Below, in pieces: positions 30,701 to 44,218 of a DNA stretch of 64,000 nucleotides. The stretch is taken from positions 66,906,429 to 66,970,428 of the forward strand of contig OX442314.1 of NCBI GenBank assembly GCA_949358305.1, written 5' to 3'. Every line of letters starts with the position of its first letter. Position 1 is the stretch's first letter. A program made the translations under genes and the position numbers. The DNA is from Strigamia acuminata. Lineage: Eukaryota; Arthropoda; Chilopoda; Geophilomorpha; Linotaeniidae. A model generated the notes under the pieces. That model saw only the letters and a program-made list of their open reading frames with translations, had not been told where the DNA came from and ran no database searches.

Positions 30701-33700
30701 AACACTATTTCTGAACATTCAGAGACATTGGTCTTGTGGTGTTTGTGCTAAGTCAACTGTGATGAGATCAAAAGTCTATTCTCCCAAATCATCGGTTGAA
30801 TGTTTCTAAAACTTACATTGGAGCCTTCTACTAAGGTTTAAACACTATTTCTGAACATTCAGAGACATTGGTCTTGTGGTGTTTGTGCTAAGTCAACTGT
30901 GATGAGATCAAAAGTCTATTCTCCCAAATCATCGGTTGGATGTTTCTAAAACTTACATTGGAGCCTTCTACTAAGGTTTAAACACTATTTCTGAACATTC
31001 AGAGACATTGGTCTTGTGGTGTTTGTGCTAAGTCAACTGCGATGTGAAATAAGCTCAAAATTTTTTTTTCAAAATTTATTGCTTGGGTGTTGCTAAAACT
31101 TACATTGAAGGCTTCTACTAAGGTTTAAACACTATTTCTAAACATTCAGAGATATTGGTCTTGTGGTGTTTGTGCTAAGTCAACTGCGATGTAAAATGAG
31201 CTCAAAATTTTTTTTTCAAAATTTATTGCTTGGGTGTTGCTAAAACTTATATTGAAGGCTTCTACTAAGGTTTAAACACTATTTCTGAACATTCAGAGAC
31301 ATTGGACTTGTGGTGTTTGTGCTAAGTCAACTGTGATGAGATCAAAAGTCTATTCTCCCAAATCATCGGTTGGATGTTTCTAAAACTTACATTGGAGCCT
31401 TCTACTAAGGTTTAAACACTATTTCTGAACATTCAGAGACATTGGTCTTGTGGTGTTTGTGCTAAGTCAACTGTGATGAGATCAAAAGTCTATTCTCCCA
31501 AATCATTGGTTGGATGTTTCTAAAACTTACATTGGAGCCTTCTACTAAGGTTTAAACACTATTTCTGAACATTCAGAGACATTGGTCTTGTGGTGTTTGT
31601 GCTAAGTCAACTGTGATGAGATCAAAAGTCTATTCTCCCAAATCATTGGTTGGATGTTTCTAAAACTTACATTGGAGCCTTCTACTAAGGTTTAAACACT
31701 ATTTCTGAACATTCAGAGACATTGGTCTTGTGGTGTTTGTGCTAAGTCAACTGCGATGTGAAATAAGCTCAAAATTTTTTTTTCAAAATTTATTGCTTGG
31801 GTGTTGCTAAAACTTACATTGAAGGCTTCTACTAAGGTTTAAACACTATTTCTGAACATTCAGAGACATTGGTCTTGTGGTGTTTGTGCTAAGTCAACTG
31901 CGATGTGAAATGAGCTCAAAATTTTTTTTTCAAAATTTATTGCTTGGGTGTTGCTAAAACTTATATTGAAGGCTTCTACTAAGGTTTAAACACTATTTCT
32001 GAACATTCAGAGACATTGGTCTTGTGGTGTTTGTGCTAAGTCAACTGCGATGTGAAATAAGCTCAAAATTTTTTTTTCAAAATTTAATGCTTGGATGTTT
32101 CTAAAACTTACATTGGAGCCTTCTACTAAGGTTTAAACACTATTTCTGAACATTCAGAGACATTGGTCTTGTGGTGTTTGTGCTAAGTCAACTGTGATGA
32201 GATCAAAAGTCTATTCTCCCAAATCATCGGTTGAATGTTTCTAAAACTTACATTGGAGCCTTCTACTAAGGTTTAAACACTATTTCTGAACATTCAGAGA
32301 CATTGGTCTTGTGGTGTTTGTGCTAAGTCAACTGTGATGAGATCAAAAGTCTATTCTCCCAAATCATTGGTTGGATGTTTCTAAAACTTACATTGGAGCC
32401 TTCTACTAAGGTTTAAACACTATTTCTGAACATTCAGAGACATTGGACTTGTGGTGTTTGTGCTAAGTGAACTGCGATGTGAAATGAGCTCAAAATTTTT
32501 TTTTCAAAATTTATTGCTTGGGTGTTGCTAAAACTTATATTGAAGGCTTCTACTAAGGTTTAAACACTATTTCTGAACATTCAGAGACATTGGTCTTGTG
32601 GTGTTTGTGCTAAGTCAACTGCGATGTGAAATGAGCTCAAAATTTTTTTTTCAAAATTTAATGCTTGGATGTTTCTAAAACTTACATTGGAGCCTTCTAC
32701 TAAGGTTTAAACACTATTTCTGAACATTCAGAGACATTGGTCTTATGGTGTTTGTGCTAAGTCAACTGTGATGAGATCAAAAGTCTATTCTCCCAAATCA
32801 TCGGTTGGATGTTTCTAAAACTTACATTGGAGCCTTCTACTAAGGTTTAAACACTATTTCTGAACATTCAGAGACATTGGTCTTGTGGTGTTTGTGCTAA
32901 GTCAACTGCGATGTGAAATAAGCTCAAAATTTTTTTTTCAAAATTTATTGCTTGGGTGTTGCTAAAACTTACATTGAAGGCTTCTACTAAGGTTTAAACA
33001 CTATTTCTGAACATTCAGAGACATTGGTCTTGTGGTGTTTGTGCTAAGTCAACTGCGATGTGAAATGAGCTCAAAATTTTTTTTTCAAAATTTATTGCTT
33101 GGGTGTTGCTAAAACTTATATTGAAGGCTTCTACTAAGGTTTAAACACTATTTCTGAACATTCAGAGACATTGGACTTGTGGTGTTTGTGCTAAGTAAAC
33201 TGTGATGAGATCAAAAGTCTATTCTCCCAAATCATCGGTTGGATGTTTCTAAAACTTACATTGGAGCCTTCTACTAAGGTTTAAACACTATTTCTGAACA
33301 TTCAGAGACATTGGTCTTGTGGTGTTTGTGCTAAGTCAACTGTGATGAGATCAAAAGTCTATTCTCCCAAATCATTGGTTGGATGTTTCTAAAACTTACA
33401 TTGGAGCCTTCTACTAAGGTTTAAACACTATTTCTGAACATTCAGAGACATTGGTCTTGTGGTGTTTGTGCTAAGTCAACTGTGATGAGATCAAAAGTCT
33501 ATTCTCCCAAATCATCGGTTGAATGTTTCTAAAACTTACATTGGAGCCTTCTACTAAGGTTTAAACACTATTTCTGAACATTCAGAGACATTGGTCTTGT
33601 GGTGTTTGTGCTAAGTCAACTGTGATGAGATCAAAAGTCTATTCTTCCAAATCATCGGTTGGATGTTTCTAAAACTTACATTGGAGCCTTCTACTAAGGT

Positions 33701-36700
33701 TTAAACACTATTTCTGAACATTCAGAGACATTGGTCTTGTGGTGTTTGTGCTAAGTCAACTGCGATGTGAAATAAACTCAAAATTTTTTTTTCAAAATTT
33801 ATTGCTTGGGTGTTGCTAAAACTTACATTGAAGGCTTCTACTAAGGTTTAAACACTATTTCTAAACATTCAGAGACATTGGTCTTGTGGTGTTTGTGCTA
33901 AGTCAACTGTGATGAGATCAAAAGTCTATTCTCCCAAATCATCGGTTGGATGTTTCTAAAACTTACATTGGAGCCTTCTACTAAGGTTTAAACACTATTT
34001 CTGAACATTCAGAGACATTGGACTTGTGGTGTTTGTGCTAAGTGAACTGCGATGTGAAATGAGCTCAAAATTTTTTTTTCAAAATTTATTGCTTGGGTGT
34101 TGCTAAAACTTATATTGAAGGCTTCTACTAAGGTTTAAACACTATTTCTGAACATTCAGAGACATTGGTCTTGTGGTGTTTGTGCTAAGTCAACTGCGAT
34201 GTGAAATAAGCTCAAAATTTTTTTTTCAAAATTTAATGCTTGGATGTTTCTAAAACTTACATTGGAGCCTTCTACTAAGGTTTAAACACTATTTCTGAAC
34301 ATTCAGAGACATTGGTCTTGTGGTGTTTGTGCTAAGTCAACTGTGATGAGATCAAAAGTCTATTCTCCCAAATCATCGGTTGAATGTTTCTAAAACTTAC
34401 ATTGGAGCCTTCTACTAAGGTTTAAACACTATTTCTGAACATTCAGAGACATTGGTCTTGTGGTGTTTGTGCTAAGTCAACTGTGATGAGATCAAAAGTC
34501 TATTCTCCCAAATCATTGGTTGGATGTTTCTAAAACTTACATTGGAGCCTTCTACTAAGGTTTAAACACTATTTCTGAACATTCAGAGACATTGGTCTTG
34601 TGGTGTTTGTGCTAAGTCAACTGTGATGAGATCAAAAGTCTATTCTCCCAAATCATCGGTTGAATGTTTCTAAAACTTACATTGGAGCCTTCTACTAAGG
34701 TTTAAACACTATTTCTGAACATTCAGAGACATTGGTCTTGTGGTGTTTGTGCTAAGTCAACTGTGATGAGATCAAAAGTCTATTCTCCCAAATCATCGGT
34801 TGGATGTTTCTAAAACTTACATTGGAGCCTTCTACTAAGGTTTAAACACTATTTCTGAACATTCAGAGACATTGGTCTTGTGGTGTTTGTGCTAAGTCAA
34901 CTGTGATGAGATCAAAAGTCTATTCTCCCAAATCATTGGTTGGATGTTTCTAAAACTTACATTGGAGCCTTCTACTAAGGTTTAAACACTATTTCTGAAC
35001 ATTCAGAGACATTGGTCTTGTGGTGTTTGTGCTAAGTCAACTGCGATGTGAAATAAGCTCAAAATTTTTTTTTCAAAATTTATTGCTTGGGTGTTGCTAA
35101 AACTTACATTGAAGGCTTCTACTAAGGTTTAAACACTATTTCTGAACATTCAGAGACATTGGTCTTGTGGTGTTTGTGCTAAGTCAACTGCGATGTGAAA
35201 TGAGCTCAAAATTTTTTTTTCAAAATTTATTGCTTGGGTGTTGCTAAAACTTATATTGAAGGCTTCTACTAAGGTTTAAACACTATTTCTGAACATTCAG
35301 AGACATTGGTCTTGTGATGTTTGTGCTAAGTCAACTGCGATGTGAAATAAGCTCAAAATTTTTTTTTCAAAATTTAATGCTTGGATGTTTCTAAAACTTA
35401 CATTGGAGCCTTCTACTAAGGTTTAAACACTATTTCTGAACATTCAGAGACATTGGTCTTGTGGTGTTTGTGCTAAGTCAACTGTGATGAGATCAAAAGT
35501 CTATTCTCCCAAATCATTGGTTGGATGTTTCTAAAACTTACATTGGAGCCTTCTACTAAGGTTTAAACACTATTTCTGAACATTCAGAGACATTGGTCTT
35601 GTGGTGTTTGTGCTAAGTCAACTGTGATGAGATCAAAAGTCTATTCTCCCAAATCATCGGTTGAATGTTTCTAAAACTTACATTGGAGCCTTCTACTAAG
35701 GTTTAAACACTATTTCTGAACATTCAGAGACATTGGTCTTGTGGTGTTTGTGCTAAGTCAACTGTGATGAGATCAAAAGTCTATTCTTCCAAATCATCGG
35801 TTGGATGTTTCTAAAACTTACATTGGAGCTTTCTACTAAGGTTTAAACACTATTTCTGAACATTCAGAGACATTGGTCTTGTGGTGTTTGTGCTAAGTCA
35901 ACTGTGATGAGATCAAAAGTCTATTCTCCCAAATCATCGGTTGGATGTTTCTAAAACTTACATTGGAGCCTTCTACTAAGGTTTAAACACTATTTCTGAA
36001 CATTCAGAGACATTGGTCTTGTGGTGTTTGTGCTAAGTCAACTGTGATGAGATCAAAAGTCTATTCTCCCAAATCATTGGTTGGATGTTTCTAAAACTTA
36101 CATTGGAGCCTTCTACTAAGGTTTAAACACTATTTCTGAACATTCAGAGACATTGGTCTTGTGGTGTTTGTGCTAAGTCAACTGTGATGAGATCAAAAGT
36201 CTATTCTCCCAAATCATCGGTTGAATGTTTCTAAAACTTACATTGGAGCCTTCTACTAAGGTTTAAACACTATTTCTGAACATTCAGAGACATTGGTCTT
36301 GTGGTGTTTGTGCTAAGTCAACTGTGATGAGATCAAAAGTCTATTCTTCCAAATCATCGGTTGGATGTTTCTAAAACTTACATTGGAGCTTTCTACTAAG
36401 GTTTAAACACTATTTCTGAACATTCAGAGACATTGGTCTTGTGGTGTTTGTGCTAAGTCAACTGTGATGAGATCAAAAGTCTATTCTCCCAAATCATCGG
36501 TTGGATGTTTCTAAAACTTACATTGGAGCCTTCTACTAAGGTTTAAACACTATTTCTGAACATTCAGAGACATTGGTCTTGTGGTGTTTGTGCTAAGTCA
36601 ACTGTGATGAGATCAAAAGTCTATTCTCCCAAATCATTGGTTGGATGTTTCTAAAACTTACATTGGAGCCTTCTACTAAGGTTTAAACACTATTTCTGAA

Positions 36701-39700
36701 CATTCAGAGACATTGGACTTGTGGTGTTTGTGCTAAGTCAACTGTGATGAGATCAAAAGTCTATTCTCCCAAATCATCGGTTGGATGTTTCTAAAACTTA
36801 CATTGGAGCCTTCTACTAAGGTTTAAACACTATTTCTGAACATTCAGAGACATTGGTCTTGTGGTGTTTGTGCTAAGTCAACTGTGATGAGATCAAAAGT
36901 CTATTCTCCCAAATCATTGGTTGGATGTTTCTAAAACTTACATTGGAGCCTTCTACTAAGGTTTAAACACTATTTCTGAACATTCAGAGACATTGGTCTT
37001 GTGGTGTTTGTGCTAAGTCAACTGTGATGAGATCAAAAGTCTATTCTCCCAAATCATCGGTTGAATGTTTCTAAAACTTACATTGGAGCCTTCTACTAAG
37101 GTTTAAACACTATTTCTGAACATTCAGAGACATTGGTCTTGTGGTGTTTGTGCTAAGTCAACTGTGATGAGATCAAAAGTCTATTCTCCCAAATCATCGG
37201 TTGGATGTTTCTAAAACTTACATTGGAGCCTTCTACTAAGGTTTAAACACTATTTCTGAACATTCAGAGACATTGGTCTTGTGGTGTTTGTGCTAAGTCA
37301 ACTGCGATGTGAAATGAGCTCAAAATTTTTTTTTCAAAATTTAATGCTTGGATGTTTCTAAAACTTACATTGGAGCCTTCTACTAAGGTTTAAACACTAT
37401 TTCTGAACATTCAGAGACATTGGTCTTGTGGTGTTTGTGCTAAGTCAACTGTGATGAGATCAAAAGTCTATTCTCCCAAATCATCGGTTGGATGTTTCTA
37501 AAACTTACATTGGAGCCTTCTACTAAGGTTTAAACACTATTTCTGAACATTCAGAGACATTGGTCTTGTGGTGTTTGTGCTAAGTCAACTGCGATGTGAA
37601 ATAAGCTCAAAATTTTTTTTTCAAAATTTATTGCTTGGGTGTTGCTAAAACTTACATTGAAGGCTTCTACTAAGGTTTAAACACTATTTCTAAACATTCA
37701 GAGACATTGGTCTTGTGGTGTTTGTGCTAAGTCAACTGTGATGAGATCAAAAGTCTATTCTCCCAAATCATCGGTTGGATGTTTCTAAAACTTACATTGG
37801 AGCCTTCTACTAAGGTTTAAACACTATTTCTGAACATTCAGAGACATTGGACTTGTGGTGTTTGTGCTAAGTGAACTGCGATGTGAAATGAGCTCAAAAT
37901 TTTTTTTTCAAAATTTATTGCTTGGGTGTTGCTAAAACTTATATTGAAGGCTTCTACTAAGGTTTAAACACTATTTCTGAACATTCAGAGACATTGGTCT
38001 TGTGGTGTTTGTGCTAAGTCAACTGCGATGTGAAATGAGCTCAAAATTTTTTTTTCAAAATTTAATGCTTGGATGTTTCTAAAACTTACATTGGAGCCTT
38101 CTACTAAGGTTTAAACACTATTTCTGAACATTCAGAGACATTGGTCTTGTGGTGTTTGTGCTAAGTCAACTGTGATGAGATCAAAAGTCTATTCTCCCAA
38201 ATCACCGGTTGAATGTTTCTAAAACTTACATTGGAGCCTTCTACTAAGGTTTAAACACTATTTCTGAACATTCAGAGACATTGGTCTTGTGGTGTTTGTG
38301 CTAAGTCAACTGTGATGAGATCAAAAGTCTATTCTCCCAAATCATCGGTTGGATGTTTCTAAAACTTACATTGGAGCCTTCTACTAAGGTTTAAACACTA
38401 TTTCTGAACATTCAGAGACATTGGTCTTGTGGTGTTTGTGCTAAGTCAACTGCGATGTGAAATGAGCTCAAAATTTTTTTTTCAAAATTTAATGCTTGGA
38501 TGTTTCTAAAACTTACATTGGAGCCTTCTACTAAGGTTTAAACACTATTTCTGAACATTCAGAGACATTGGTCTTGTGGTGTTTGTGCTAAGTCAACTGT
38601 GATGAGATCAAAAGTCTATTCTCCCAAATCATCGGTTGGATGTTTCTAAAACTTACATTGGAGCCTTCTACTAAGGTTTAAACACTATTTCTGAACATTC
38701 AGAGACATTGGTCTTGTGGTGTTTGTGCTAAGTCAACTGCGATGTGAAATAAGCTCAAAATTTTTTTTTCAAAATTTATTGCTTGGGTGTTGCTAAAACT
38801 TACATTGAAGGCTTCTACTAAGGTTTAAACACTATTTCTAAACATTCAGAGACATTGGTCTTGTGGTGTTTGTGCTAAGTCAACTGTGATGAGATCAAAA
38901 GTCTATTCTCCCAAATCATCGGTTGGATGTTTCTAAAACTTACATTGGAGCCTTCTACTAAGGTTTAAACACTATTTCTGAACATTCAGAGACATTGGTC
39001 TTGTGGTGTTTGTGCTAAGTCAACTGCGATGTGAAATGAGCTCAAAATTTTTTTTTCAAAATTTAATGCTTGGATGTTTCTAAAACTTACATTGGAGCCT
39101 TCTACTAAGGTTTAAACACTATTTCTGAACATTCAGAGACATTGGTCTTGTGGTGTTTGTGCTAAGTCAACTGTGATGAGATCAAAAGTCTATTCTCCCA
39201 AATCATCGGTTGGATGTTTCTAAAACTTACATTGGAGCCTTCTACTAAGGTTTAAACACTATTTCTGAACATTCAGAGACATTGGTCTTGTGGTGTTTGT
39301 GCTAAGTCAACTGCGATGTGAAATAAGCTCAAAATTTTTTTTTCAAAATTTATTGCTTGGGTGTTGCTAAAACTTACATTGAAGGCTTCTACTAAGGTTT
39401 AAACACTATTTCTAAACATTCAGAGACATTGGTCTTGTGGTGTTTGTGCTAAGTCAACTGTGATGAGATCAAAAGTCTATTCTCCCAAATCATCGGTTGG
39501 ATGTTTCTAAAACTTACATTGGAGCCTTCTACTAAGGTTTAAACACTATTTCTGAACATTCAGAGACATTGGACTTGTGGTGTTTGTGCTAAGTGAACTG
39601 CGATGTGAAATGAGCTCAAAATTTTTTTTTCAAAATTTATTGCTTGGGTGTTGCTAAAACTTATATTGAAGGCTTCTACTAAGGTTTAAACACTATTTCT

Positions 39701-42700
39701 GAACATTCAGAGACATTGGTCTTGTGGTGTTTGTGCTAAGTCAACTGCGATGTGAAATGAGCTCAAAATTTTTTTTTCAAAATTTAATGCTTGGATGTTT
39801 CTAAAACTTACATTGGAGCCTTCTACTAAGGTTTAAACACTATTTCTGAACATTCAGAGACATTGGTCTTGTGGTGTTTGTGCTAAGTCAACTGTGATGA
39901 GATCAAAAGTCTATTCTCCCAAATCACCGGTTGAATGTTTCTAAAACTTACATTGGAGCCTTCTACTAAGGTTTAAACACTATTTCTGAACATTCAGAGA
40001 CATTGGTCTTGTGGTGTTTGTGCTAAGTCAACTGTGATGAGATCAAAAGTCTATTCTCCCAAATCATCGGTTGGATGTTTCTAAAACTTACATTGGAGCC
40101 TTCTACTAAGGTTTAAACACTATTTCTGAACATTCAGAGACATTGGTCTTGTGGTGTTTGTGCTAAGTCAACTGCGATGTGAAATGAGCTCAAAATTTTT
40201 TTTTCAAAATTTAATGCTTGGATGTTTCTAAAACTTACATTGGAGCCTTCTACTAAGGTTTAAACACTATTTCTGAACATTCAGAGACATTGGTCTTGTG
40301 GTGTTTGTGCTAAGTCAACTGTGATGAGATCAAAAGTCTATTCTCCCAAATCATCGGTTGGATGTTTCTAAAACTTACATTGGAGCCTTCTACTAAGGTT
40401 TAAACACTATTTCTGAACATTCAGAGACATTGGTCTTGTGGTGTTTGTGCTAAGTCAACTGCGATGTGAAATAAGCTCAAAATTTTTTTTTCAAAATTTA
40501 TTGCTTGGGTGTTGCTAAAACTTACATTGAAGGCTTCTACTAAGGTTTAAACACTATTTCTAAACATTCAGAGACATTGGTCTTGTGGTGTTTGTGCTAA
40601 GTCAACTGTGATGAGATCAAAAGTCTATTCTCCCAAATCATCGGTTGGATGTTTCTAAAACTTACATTGGAGCCTTCTACTAAGGTTTAAACACTATTTC
40701 TGAACATTCAGAGACATTGGACTTGTGGTGTTTGTGCTAAGTGAACTGCGATGTGAAATGAGCTCAAAATTTTTTTTTCAAAATTTATTGCTTGGGTGTT
40801 GCTAAAACTTATATTGAAGGCTTCTACTAAGGTTTAAACACTATTTCTGAACATTCAGAGACATTGGTCTTGTGGTGTTTGTGCTAAGTCAACTGCGATG
40901 TGAAATGAGCTCAAAATTTTTTTTTCAAAATTTAATGCTTGGATGTTTCTAAAACTTACATTGGAGCCTTCTACTAAGGTTTAAACACTATTTCTGAACA
41001 TTCAGAGACATTGGTCTTGTGGTGTTTGTGCTAAGTCAACTGTGATGAGATCAAAAGTCTATTCTCCCAAATCATCGGTTGAATGTTTCTAAAACTTACA
41101 TTGGAGCCTTCTACTAAGGTTTAAACACTATTTCTGAACATTCAGAGACATTGGTCTTGTGGTGTTTGTGCTAAGTCAACTGTGATGAGATCAAAAGTCT
41201 ATTCTCCCAAATCATTGCTTGGATGTTTCTAAAACTTACATTGGAGCCTTCTACTAAGGTTTAAACACTATTTCTGAACATTCAGAGACATTGGTCTTGT
41301 GGTGTTTGTGCTAAGTCAACTGTGATGAGATCAAAAGTCTATTCTCCCAAATCATTGGTTGGATGTTTCTAAAACTTACATTGGAGCCTTCTACTAAGGT
41401 TTAAACACTATTTCTGAACATTCAGAGACATTGGTCTTGTGGTGTTTGTGCTAAGTCAACTGCGATGTGAAATGAGCTCAAAATTTTTTTTTCAAAATTT
41501 AATGCTTGGATGTTTCTAAAACTTACATTGGAGCCTTCTACTAAGGTTTAAACACTATTTCTGAACATTCAGAGACATTGGTCTTGTGGTGTTTGTGCTA
41601 AGTCAACTGTGATGAGATCAAAAGTCTATTCTCCCAAATCATTGGTTGGATGTTTCTAAAACTTACATTGGAGCCTTCTACTAAGGTTTAAACACTATTT
41701 CTGAACATTCAGAGACATTGGTCTTGTGGTGTTTGTGCTAAGTCAACTGTGATGAGATCAAAAGTCTATTCTCCCAAATCATTGCTTGGATGTTTCTAAA
41801 ACTTACATTGGAGCCTTCTACTAAGGTTTAAACACTATTTCTGAACATTCAGAGACATTGGTCTTGTGGTGTTTGTGCTAAGTCAACTGTGATGAGATCA
41901 AAAGTCTATTCTCCCAAATCATTGGTTGGATGTTTCTAAAACTTACATTGGAGCCTTCTACTAAGGTTTAAACACTATTTCTGAACATTCAGAGACATTG
42001 GTCTTGTGGTGTTTGTGCTAAGTCAACTGTGATGAGATCAAAAGTCTATTCTCCCAAATCATTGGTTGGATGTTTCTAAAACTTACATTAGAGCCTTCTA
42101 CTAAGGTTTAAACATTATTTCTGAACATTCAGAGACATTGGTCTTGTGGTGTTTGTGCTAAGTCAACTGTGATGTGAAATAAGCTCAAAATTTTTTTTTC
42201 AAAATTTATTGCTTGGGTGTTGCTAAAACTTATATTGAAGGCTTCTACTAAGGTTTAAACACTATTTCTGAACATTCGGAGACATTGGTCTTGTGGTGTT
42301 TGTGCTAAGTCAACTGTGATGAGATCAAAAGTCTATTCTCCCAAATCATCGGTTGGATGTTTCTAAAACTTACATTGGAGCCTTCTACTAAGGTTTAAAC
42401 ACTATTTCTGAACATTCAGAGACATTGGTCTTGTGGTGTTTGTGCTAAGTCAACTGTGATGAGATCAAAAGTCTATTCTCCCAAATCATTGGTTGGATGT
42501 TTCTAAAACTTACATTGGAGCCTTCTACTAAGGTTTAAACACTATTTCTGAACATTCAGAGACATTGGTCTTGTGGTGTTTGTGCTAAGTCAACTGTGAT
42601 GAGATCAAAAGTCTATTCTCCCAAATCATCGGTTGAATGTTTCTAAAACTTACATTGGAGCCTTCTACTAAGGTTTAAACACTATTTCTGAACATTCAGA

Positions 42701-42736
42701 GACATTGGTCTTGTGGTGTTTGTGCTAAGTCAACTG
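24791..42736 (+). repeat. Satellite array, segment 3
   Basis: About 125 monomers, the longest uninterrupted stretch. Type 1 monomers dominate, in subtypes ending cggttgg, cggttga, ttggttgg and ttgcttgg. Local duplications are visible: the rare ggagctttctac variant occurs at 35825 and again 560 bp later (four type 1 monomers), and the taagtgaactgcg variant recurs at 37873, 39595 and 40743 (spacings 1722 and 1148 bp). Nothing other than satellite is seen. Confidence 0.97.
42733..42736. repeat. Target-site duplication of element B, left copy (ACTG)
   Basis: ACTG precedes the LTR and recurs at 50604-50607. Removing B plus one copy restores gtcaactgtgatgag. It could be read as AACTG if the LTR's last A is shared. 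Confidence 0.85.
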
Positions 42737-43361
42737 TGTTGCTAGCAACCGCGATGGAATCGTTAGCGGTTCAACTTTTGGTTTTTAGACAGAAAGTGCC
42801 TTTAGATTTTCAATAATCTTTTTGTCTTCATTTAGTATTTTCTAGCCTGATCGCCAGGAATTTGGAGCACTTACCTGCACTGATTTCTTGGTCTTGACCG
42901 TCTGGACGAGCTGCATTGCCATGCCAACTCGTCGCTGCTTTAGATTTAAGTTTTAGTAGAGCTTAGAGCATTTTCTCCTATGTTTGTATAAGTTTTTAGG
43001 CCTCCCGTGTTTGAGCGCCATCTCTTGTTCTGCTTGGTAATTAGTGATTGTTGTTGATATGCCTTATTGACAAGTGTTAAATTGTTATTTGATTTAAGTG
43101 ACACTGCTCATGCCTGTCAAAGCTCTGAGCTGTGTCTGATGTTAGTGTTAAGCCTTTTAAGACAAAGGATTGCTTGTTTCAATGCATCTGTTAGTTATAA
43201 GCTTTTATTCTCTTGGTTTTGTACATTTTGTAATGTAACTGATGCATTTCCTCATTTTGCCTGTTTCTATAGTCACGCATTCCAACAATGAGTGCGTGCT
43301 TCTTGTGTTGTTGAAACTTAACCCTAACGGTTGAGTTTTATTTTCCTCTCTCTCACTTTGG

Positions 43362-43367
43362 AATAAA
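43362..43367 (+). terminator. AATAAA poly(A) signal in LTR B (5' copy)
   Basis: Canonical hexamer within a T/C-rich context. The 3' LTR copy at 50311-50316 is the one expected to act in transcript ending. Confidence 0.55.
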
Positions 43368-43488
43368 ACTACTGTTTTCTTCCCCAAACCAGTCTATTTC
43401 TTCCGCCTACATGATGTGTAGTGAGTAGAGAACCGGGCGCGCTTTCTCCTCCTACTGGCCGCCACTTTGTGAGTTGATTCGAACGTTT

Positions 43489-44130
43489 ATGCCTGAGATC
43501 GTTAACCCTAAATTGCCGTGGTTGGGCCCGACCTTGTCTGGTTGCGCATGCGCACGTCCACACACCCACTATACTTTCACTTTTCTCCTGGGATTTCTTC
43601 CGCCATCGTCGCTGACCGTTTCCTTGTCCTGGTCTGTTGCCAGTGCTAGCAACAGAATTCACTTCGTGGTGCCGTTTTGCTTGACCAGGATAGATGACCG
43701 TTTTCGCCAGTTGTGTGCGCCTGATCATCGCGTGCGACTGCGAGCTTCGACCGTCTGTTTCCTGCCTGAGTTTGCGCCAGTGTTTAGTCCAGTCGTCGCT
43801 GTCGTGTGTGTCCAGCGTGTGGTTCCTTGTAGGCAATCGAGCTGCAGAGAAGCCGCATCCAGTTTACGCCGTCGTGTCGAGTGGATCGTCCAGTTGGCGT
43901 CCGAATTTCGTCGTGTGATCACAACGCAGCGTGCATTTGTGCTTTCCATTCTGGAAGATGACATTTCTTGTGTCTTTTCTTGGCTTTTTGGGGGTTTTTT
44001 CGAGTCAATTAGCTTAGTGTGTGTATCAGATTCGGGGAAAAAGTGTGTCTTTTCGTGTAAAGAGTATCTTATCGTGTTAGCTCCATATAACTGCTGGAAA
44101 AAGCAGGGGAGTTTAAGTCGCTTTAAGTAG
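43489..44130 (+). CDS. Leader ORF of element B, crossing the LTR and primer site (213 aa, unknown)
   Basis: From ATG 43489 in the U5-like part of the 5' LTR, the frame runs 213 codons across the LTR end and primer site and stops 242 bp before gag. This mirrors the 335-codon frame of element A. Across the primer region both translate to a hydrophobic stretch followed by TRI (from the shared TGACCAGGATAG). Beyond that I see no convincing sequence similarity and no known domain. It is cysteine- and arginine-rich with hydrophobic segments near the C-terminus. It may be chance; the parallel placement is what makes it worth recording. Confidence 0.3.
   Translation: MPEIVNPKLPWLGPTLSGCACARPHTHYTFTFLLGFLPPSSLTVSLSWSVASASNRIHFVVPFCLTRIDDRFRQLCAPDHRVRLRASTVCFLPEFAPVFSPVVAVVCVQRVVPCRQSSCREAASSLRRRVEWIVQLASEFRRVITTQRAFVLSILEDDISCVFSWLFGGFFESISLVCVSDSGKKCVFSCKEYLIVLAPYNCWKKQGSLSRFK
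43543..43554. promoter_or_regulatory. NRF1-like palindrome TGCGCATGCGCA in LTR B
   Basis: A perfect 12-bp palindrome matching the NRF1 consensus YGCGCAYGCGCR. It is also present in the 3' LTR at 50492-50503. It lies in the U5-like part, downstream of the likely start site. Binding is not shown. Confidence 0.4.
43667..43684 (+). promoter_or_regulatory. Candidate primer-binding site, element B
   Basis: TGGTGCCG begins 13 bases after the LTR end, the expected position for a tRNA primer site beginning TGG. The following TGACCAGGATAG (43682-43693) is shared with element A. The tRNA is not assigned. Confidence 0.45.
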
Positions 44131-44134
44131 AATC

Positions 44135-44218
44135 GTTTCTAGACGTTGTATCGTCTCGTTAGTTAGCTAAAAGAAAGTTTCTAGACGTCTGACCGTCTTG
44201 TTAGTTGTGTGTTTCTCA
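44135..44218. repeat. Two-copy 42-bp imperfect tandem repeat in the leader of B
   Basis: gtttctagacgttgtatcg at 44135 recurs as gtttctagacgtctgaccg at 44177, both followed by (c/t)gttagtt. Function unknown. Confidence 0.65.

Larger units (their letters stand above)
42737..43654 (+). repeat. 5' LTR of element B
   Basis: 918 bp, TG...CA. Near its start it holds the 12-bp perfect palindrome GTTGCTAGCAAC (42738-42749). AATAAA at 43362-43367 is the candidate poly(A) signal, which puts U5 at roughly the last 270 bp. An NRF1-like palindrome lies at 43543-43554. It differs from the 3' LTR at three positions (one near 43082, two adjacent near 43625). Confidence 0.95.

Noticed and set aside
43067-43291. 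74-codon frame in LTR B (also 50016-50240), and antisense frames at 43205-43836
   Set aside because: These are LTR-internal frames, some without an ATG start or antisense, with no recognisable product. The duplication reflects the LTR pair.
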